Of a DNA stretch of 50,828 bases, positions 47,180 to 50,828 are shown in pieces; position 1 is the stretch's first letter; every line of letters starts with the position of its first letter. The stretch is taken from assembly GCF_001644025.1 (NCBI RefSeq), contig NZ_LUUK01000016.1, positions 1-50,828 of the forward strand, read 5' to 3'. Below the pieces are notes generated by a model. That model saw only the letters and a program-made list of their open reading frames with translations, did not search any database and was not told where the DNA came from. The translations under genes were made by a program, and so were the position numbers. Source of the DNA: Methylomonas koyamae (GTDB lineage: Bacteria > Pseudomonadota > Gammaproteobacteria > Methylococcales > Methylomonadaceae).

Positions 47180-47520
47180 ATGTTGACACCGGTTGAAAAT
47201 TGACTATGTAGATCGGTAAATTCCGGCTGAAAATGGGCCACAGGCTATTAGCCTGTCCTGTCCAAACATCAGACAGGTGCTTAGAGGGTGGCAATCATGA
47301 TCTTTTACGCCAAAATCAGGCGGATGGTTTTCCGCGACCAGTTGTCCATCATTGAGATTGCCAGAGATGCACGAGTCTGTTCCGCAATGCCAAGAAATGG
47401 CCGAGAATGGCGAATGGTGCCGAGCTGACTTATCAACGCCGTGCCATGCCGGCACCGAGAAGCAGGGCAATGGAGTTCATCGTTGACGGGGTGCCGACCC
47501 CTAGACCGGTGTAGTCAACG
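47180..47520 (+). mobile_element. Internally deleted IS21-family element
   Basis: The left end TGTTGACACCGGTTG, followed by repeated TGAAAAT-type motifs, is typical of IS21-family ends. ACCGGTGT-AG-TCAAC at 47505-47519 is the inverse of the left end with a 2-base insertion. Between them lies the start of an IstA-like transposase (from 47297). The element is only about 340 bases, so most of istA and all of istB are gone. Confidence 0.65.
47297..47460 (+). pseudogene. IstA transposase N-terminal remnant
   Basis: The first frame encodes MIFYAKIRRMVFRDQLSIIE and IARDAR, the helix-turn-helix start of IS21 IstA. A frameshift near 47370 moves the homology into another frame, where TSLFRNAKKW and LTYQRRAMPAPR continue the IstA pattern. 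It cannot make a working transposase. Confidence 0.6.
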
Positions 47521-47722
47521 CAAATTGACAAATACAGTCTGCTATCCAACGGATTCGACACTATATCGTGAGCGCGGCGCCAAGCTCATTTTCGCGGCGC
47601 GCGGGAAAGGTTACGAAATGCCGGCACCGTGGTCGCTGGTCGGCGGGGAAGGCGTTTTTAGTCGCTGGAAATTGAATACTAAGGCGATCAATAGGGAAAA
47701 ATTTCCCCATTCAGGCATAAAA

Positions 47723-47745
47723 AAACCGGCGGTGAAGCCGGTTTA
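47723..47745 (-). terminator. Terminator downstream of tRNA-Ser
   Basis: AAACCGGC (47723-47730) pairs with GCCGGTTT (47737-47744). On the minus strand a run of T follows, fitting the end of the tRNA-Ser transcript. Confidence 0.8.
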
Positions 47746-47768
47746 GTATAGCGCAAGCCATTGAATTA

Positions 47769-47859
47769 TGGCGGAGAGCTAGGGATTCGAACCCCAGGAG
47801 GGGTATAAGCCCTCAACGGTTTTCAAGACCGCCGCTTTCGACCGCTCAGCCAGCTCTCC
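47769..47859 (-). tRNA. tRNA-Ser (anticodon UGA)
   Basis: The minus-strand cloverleaf starts GGAGAGC and pairs with GCTCTCC at the 3' end. The anticodon loop reads CTTGAAAA with TGA. There is a long variable arm as in serine tRNAs, a GGTTCGAATCC T-arm, discriminator G and encoded CCA. Confidence 0.92.
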
Positions 47860-47916
47860 ATGAGCCGCGTATTTAACCAGAAGTTTTTTTTGAAATCTAG
47901 TATTTTTTGCGGCTTG

Positions 47917-49047
47917 ATGACGATACGGACTCGAATCGCGGTGGCGGAATTTTCTAAGTGTTTGTTGGTAATTGCAAAATCGGCGCGGATGTTGGCGGCT
48001 TTGGCGGTCCGGGCCGGCTTCGAGGTGGTCGCCGTCGATTGCTTTGCCGATGACGATACCCGGCAAATCGCAAATCAAACTTATCGGGTGCGCTCATTGG
48101 CCTGGGACGACATCAAGCTCGCGGTAATTAACGCCCGCGGGCGCTTCCGGATTGCCGACGTCTTGTACGGGAGCGGCTTTGAAACGCATCCGGATAGTTT
48201 GATGAAGCTGGCGCGGGATTGGCGATTGCTCGGCAACCAGGCCGATACTTTTTGCCGGTTGCAGGATAAACGGGATTTTTTTGCGTTGCTGACGCGACTG
48301 GCGATACCTTATCCTCAGGTTGTTTTCCAGGCGCCGACCGAGGCGGGCGAATGGTTGCGCAAGCCTTGGCGAGGCGAGGGCGGTTTGGGCATCGCCAGAT
48401 CGATGGAGTCGGAGCGGCGGGATGCGAGCGGCGAGGGGTATTGGCAACGTTACGTCGACGGCATCGCGATGTCGGCGTTGTTCGTTGCCAATGGCGAGTC
48501 GGCGCGGGTGGTGGGATGGAATCGGCAATGGCGCGCGAATTTAGGTCCGGACTTCGCGTTTGTGTTTGCCGGTGCCGTCGGCTCGGTACCGATACCGAGT
48601 GAGGTGTCGCAAGCCTTGCGAACAGTCGTGGTCCAATTAACGGCTGAATACGGTTTGCGCGGCCTGAACAGTTTGGATTTTATGTTGGTACCCGACGGTT
48701 TTCGGGTGTTGGAACTCAATCCCCGCGTGTCGGCTAGCGCTCAGCTTTACGGCGACGATTTGCTGGTATCGCATCTGCGCGGAAGTCTTGGATTGTCGCT
48801 GGATAATGTCGCATCGGCACCGGTGTCCAAGGCGGTGCGTACCGTGTTCGCTGATCGGAATCTCCGTGTCGCCGACGGTTTTTCTTGGCCGGACTGGGTC
48901 GTGGATAGGCCGCCAGGCGGCGCTTTTTTTGGCGCGGGCCAGCCGATATGCAGTATTATTGCGGCCGGTAAAAATTCGGGCCTGGCGATGCTGCAGTTGC
49001 GCCGCCGGTTACACATTCTCGGAACATTATTGGAAACAGGTCGTTAA
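47917..49047 (+). CDS. ATP-grasp protein of the tetrahydromethanopterin gene cluster (ORF17-like)
   Basis: An ATP-grasp protein of about 376 residues. It has [22 protein letters not shown] at the N-terminus, [19 protein letters not shown] nucleotide loop, [15 protein letters not shown], and [20 protein letters not shown] carrying the metal-binding Glu/Asn of ATP-grasp enzymes. It ends 4 bases before mch. Such a gene accompanies mch in methylotroph C1-transfer clusters and is thought to act in methanopterin-type cofactor biosynthesis. The start is uncertain: the frame is open to 47860 at the tRNA edge, and I chose the ATG at 47917. Confidence 0.75.
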   Translation: MTIRTRIAVAEFSKCLLVIAKSARMLAALAVRAGFEVVAVDCFADDDTRQIANQTYRVRSLAWDDIKLAVINARGRFRIADVLYGSGFETHPDSLMKLARDWRLLGNQADTFCRLQDKRDFFALLTRLAIPYPQVVFQAPTEAGEWLRKPWRGEGGLGIARSMESERRDASGEGYWQRYVDGIAMSALFVANGESARVVGWNRQWRANLGPDFAFVFAGAVGSVPIPSEVSQALRTVVVQLTAEYGLRGLNSLDFMLVPDGFRVLELNPRVSASAQLYGDDLLVSHLRGSLGLSLDNVASAPVSKAVRTVFADRNLRVADGFSWPDWVVDRPPGGAFFGAGQPICSIIAAGKNSGLAMLQLRRRLHILGTLLETGR

Positions 49048-49051
49048 TCTC

Positions 49052-50035
49052 ATGCAATATCAGGCAAGCGTCAATAAACTTACCCAGCCCTTGGTTCAAA
49101 CATTGTTGGATAACGCCGACAAGCTGCGCTTGGGTGTCGAGCGCTTGGAAAACGGTTGCACGATTATCGACGCCGGAATCAATGTACCAGGCGGTTTGGA
49201 AGCCGGGCGAATCATCACCGAGATTTGCATGGGCGGCATGGGTACCGCGACGATTTCGCAGAGTTCCTACACCGCGCATTGGCCGCTGACGATCAATGTC
49301 CATGCAACCAATCCGGTATTGTCCTGTTTGGGTAGCCAGTATGCCGGGTGGAGTTTGTCGCACGGCAAATATTATGCTTTGGGCTCCGGCCCGGCGCGGG
49401 CGCTGGCCACCAAGATCAAGGACGGCGTGGTCGAACCGGTCGAAGAACTGTACAAAGAGCTGGAATATCGGGATGTCGCCGAGCGCGCGGTTCTGGTAAT
49501 CGAAAACGATGCGGTCCCGCCGCTCGAAATCGTCGAGAAGGTTGCAGCCGCGTGCGGTCTGGCGCCGTCAGCCTTGACCATCATCGTCACGCCGACCAGT
49601 AGTCTGGCCGGCGGCGTGCAAGTTGTCGGCCGGGTTTTGGAAGTGGCGATGCACAAGGCTCATGCCTTGCACTTCCCACTGGAAAACATCTTCGACGGTT
49701 CCGGTAGCGCGCCGATTTGCCCGCCGCATCCGAATTTCGTCAAGGCGATGGGACGTACCAACGATGCGATTTTGTTCGCCGGTCAAGTCCATTTGTTCGT
49801 GAAAGGCAGTGACGAAGCCGCCGAAAAACTGGCTAAAGAGTTGCCCAGTTCCACGTCGAAAGACTATGGCAAACCGTTTGCAGAGATTTTCAAGGCTTAC
49901 GAATACGATTTTTTCAAAATCGACGCGATGTTGTTCAGTCCGGCCAGCGTGATCGTCACGGCGGTCGACTCCGGCAAAAGTTTCCGGGCCGGCCAACTGG
50001 ATAACGCGCTGTTGGACCTATCTTTCGGCCTCTAA
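49052..50035 (+). CDS. mch: Methenyltetrahydromethanopterin cyclohydrolase
   Basis: A 327-residue enzyme interconverting methenyl- and formyl-H4MPT in formaldehyde oxidation. [20 protein letters not shown] starts the protein. [59 protein letters not shown] and [20 protein letters not shown] are family signatures. Length fits. The upstream frame is open but overlaps the ATP-grasp gene. It indicates the H4MPT-linked C1 pathway of methylotrophs. Confidence 0.95.
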   Translation: MQYQASVNKLTQPLVQTLLDNADKLRLGVERLENGCTIIDAGINVPGGLEAGRIITEICMGGMGTATISQSSYTAHWPLTINVHATNPVLSCLGSQYAGWSLSHGKYYALGSGPARALATKIKDGVVEPVEELYKELEYRDVAERAVLVIENDAVPPLEIVEKVAAACGLAPSALTIIVTPTSSLAGGVQVVGRVLEVAMHKAHALHFPLENIFDGSGSAPICPPHPNFVKAMGRTNDAILFAGQVHLFVKGSDEAAEKLAKELPSSTSKDYGKPFAEIFKAYEYDFFKIDAMLFSPASVIVTAVDSGKSFRAGQLDNALLDLSFGL

Positions 50036-50057
50036 GCCTTTTTCCTTTCGTTCTAAC

Positions 50058-50090
50058 AACGCGGCTTCCAGCCGCGTTTCCGTTTTTTAC
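50058..50090 (+). terminator. Terminator-like hairpin after mch
   Basis: AACGCGGCT (50058-50066) pairs with AGCCGCGTT (50070-50078), followed by TCCGTTTTTT, 22 bases after mch and just before the next gene. Confidence 0.75.
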
Positions 50091-50103
50091 GTCCTTAAAT
50101 TAT

Positions 50104-50828
50104 TTTGCATCGAATCGCGATTATCACTGACGACCCCGGCTGGCATGGCAAGCAATTGACCCACGCTTTCGCCGGTCTGGGCTATTCCGCCGACTTCGTG
50201 TCACTCACGGCATGCAGTTTCCAATTGACCAACTCGGGTCTGCCGATCGCGTTGCCCGGCTACCCTGATCGCTTGCCGCGCGCGGTGTTCGTGCGCGGCG
50301 TGCCGGGCGGTTCGCTGGAAGAAGTGGTGTTTTACCTGGATATCTTGCACGCGCTGAAAATTGCCGGCGTGCCGGTGTACAACGACGCCGGGGCGGTCGA
50401 ACGCAGCGTCGACAAAGGCATGACCAGCTTTTTACTACAACAGGCCGGTCTGCCTACCGCCACCACCTGGGTGACTCGCAACCGCGAACAGGCGCTGGCG
50501 GTTGCGGAACAGGAGTTGCGCGACGGCCATTTTCTGATCAGCAAGCCCTTGTTCGGTTCGCAAGGCGAGGGCATTCGCCGCATCGAAAAATCCACCGACT
50601 TGTTGTGGTTGACCGGCAGTCGCGGCATTTATTATTTGCAACGTTTTATCGAGTGCGACGGCGAGGGTTACTCGGATATTCGGGTCTTTGTCGTCAACGG
50701 TCGTGCGGTAGCCGGCATGCGGCGGCGCGGGATTTCCTGGTTGAACAACGTGGCGCGGGGCGCTACCTGCGAATGCATCGAATTGGACGAGGCTTTGGCG
50801 GCCTTGGCGGTCGCGGCGACCGAAACTC
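50104..50828 (+). CDS. RimK-like ATP-grasp protein of the H4MPT cluster (ORF5-like), partial
   Basis: An open frame that runs off the window end, 241 codons visible. From the TTG at 50104 it encodes HRIAIITDDPGWHGKQLTHA, VFVRGVPGGSLEEVVFYLDI, DKGMTSFLLQQAGLPTATTW, ISKPLFGSQGEGIRRIE and LQRFIECDGEGYSDIRVFVV, the RimK/ATP-grasp order with the nucleotide lysine and glycine loop. In methylotrophs a RimK-like gene next to mch is thought to act in methanopterin cofactor assembly. The start lacks a clear ribosome site. Confidence 0.78.

Larger units (their letters stand above)
46748..47768. other. 1 kb gene-poor region with an IS21 relic
   Basis: No intact gene is visible between the MMPL exporter and the tRNA. 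A 101-codon frame at 47441-47746 has no recognisable family. An IS21-type relic lies at 47180-47520 and a terminator at 47723-47745. Confidence 0.6.

Noticed and set aside
47441-47746. 101-codon frame after the IS21 relic
   Set aside because: It runs through the relic end and into the tRNA terminator hairpin, and its translation resembles no family.
47860-47916. Upstream start of the ATP-grasp gene at 47860
   Set aside because: The ATG is adjacent to the tRNA-Ser 5' end, leaving no room for a promoter or ribosome site. A later start is more likely.

Overview
The window looks like chromosome from a gammaproteobacterial methanotroph or methylotroph of the Methylomonas type. This is inferred from gene content, not from a database search. 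The evidence is a tetrahydromethanopterin C1-transfer locus (mch with two ATP-grasp genes) at the right end, a full Entner-Doudoroff set (zwf, pgl, edd, eda), a phosphoenolpyruvate synthase, a PEP/VPLPA-CTERM surface protein and type II secretion genes. Reading frames are dense and GC-rich, and most intergenic gaps are short.

Layout. 0.1-8.0 kb: type II secretion ATPase gspE (minus) faces a small lipoprotein gene and a very large KAP-type P-loop NTPase with Clp-N-like repeats (plus), followed by gspA/exeA and gspB. 8.3-10.7 kb: ppsA. 10.75-11.8 kb: a glycine-rich VPLPA-CTERM protein. 12.1-14.5 kb: a NarL-type regulator overlapping a hybrid histidine kinase. 14.5-22.9 kb, all minus: an Old Yellow Enzyme, a zinc alcohol dehydrogenase coupled to a class D beta-lactamase, then eda, edd, a truncated methyltransferase, pgl and zwf. 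23.1-25.7 kb: the AMMECR1 / MEMO1 / radical-SAM trio. 25.7-29.5 kb: purM diverging from a DUF2066 gene, then a small membrane protein with a dynamin-like protein whose P-loop is degenerate.

29.6-40.9 kb is a nitrogen-control island: ntrC, ntrB, xth, glnA, an outer-membrane porin, glnK-amtB, and a second P-II/Amt pair. I read NtrC-type palindromes (GCAC-N6-GGTGC) upstream of ntrB, in the porin/glnK divergent region and before the second P-II gene. Back-to-back sigma-54 promoters sit in front of the porin and glnK. This suggests that one nitrogen-starvation enhancer drives both an outer-membrane pore and the inner-membrane ammonium uptake genes.

41.0-46.7 kb: hisN, then a tightly overlapping operon of a MIO-type aromatic ammonia-lyase, a hotdog thioesterase, a LolA-like protein and an MMPL exporter. 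This is the accessory half of an aryl-polyene/xanthomonadin-type pathway, with no ketosynthase or carrier-protein genes in view. It is followed by about 1 kb without genes that holds an internally deleted, frameshifted IS21-family relic with both ends recognisable. 47.8-50.8 kb: tRNA-Ser(UGA), then an ATP-grasp gene, mch and a second ATP-grasp gene that runs off the window.

The most interesting leads are the Clp-N/KAP NTPase inside the secretion locus, the degenerate dynamin-like protein with its membrane partner, the paired sigma-54 promoters of porin and glnK, and the half aryl-polyene operon beside the IS21 relic. I saw no CRISPR array, rRNA or prophage.
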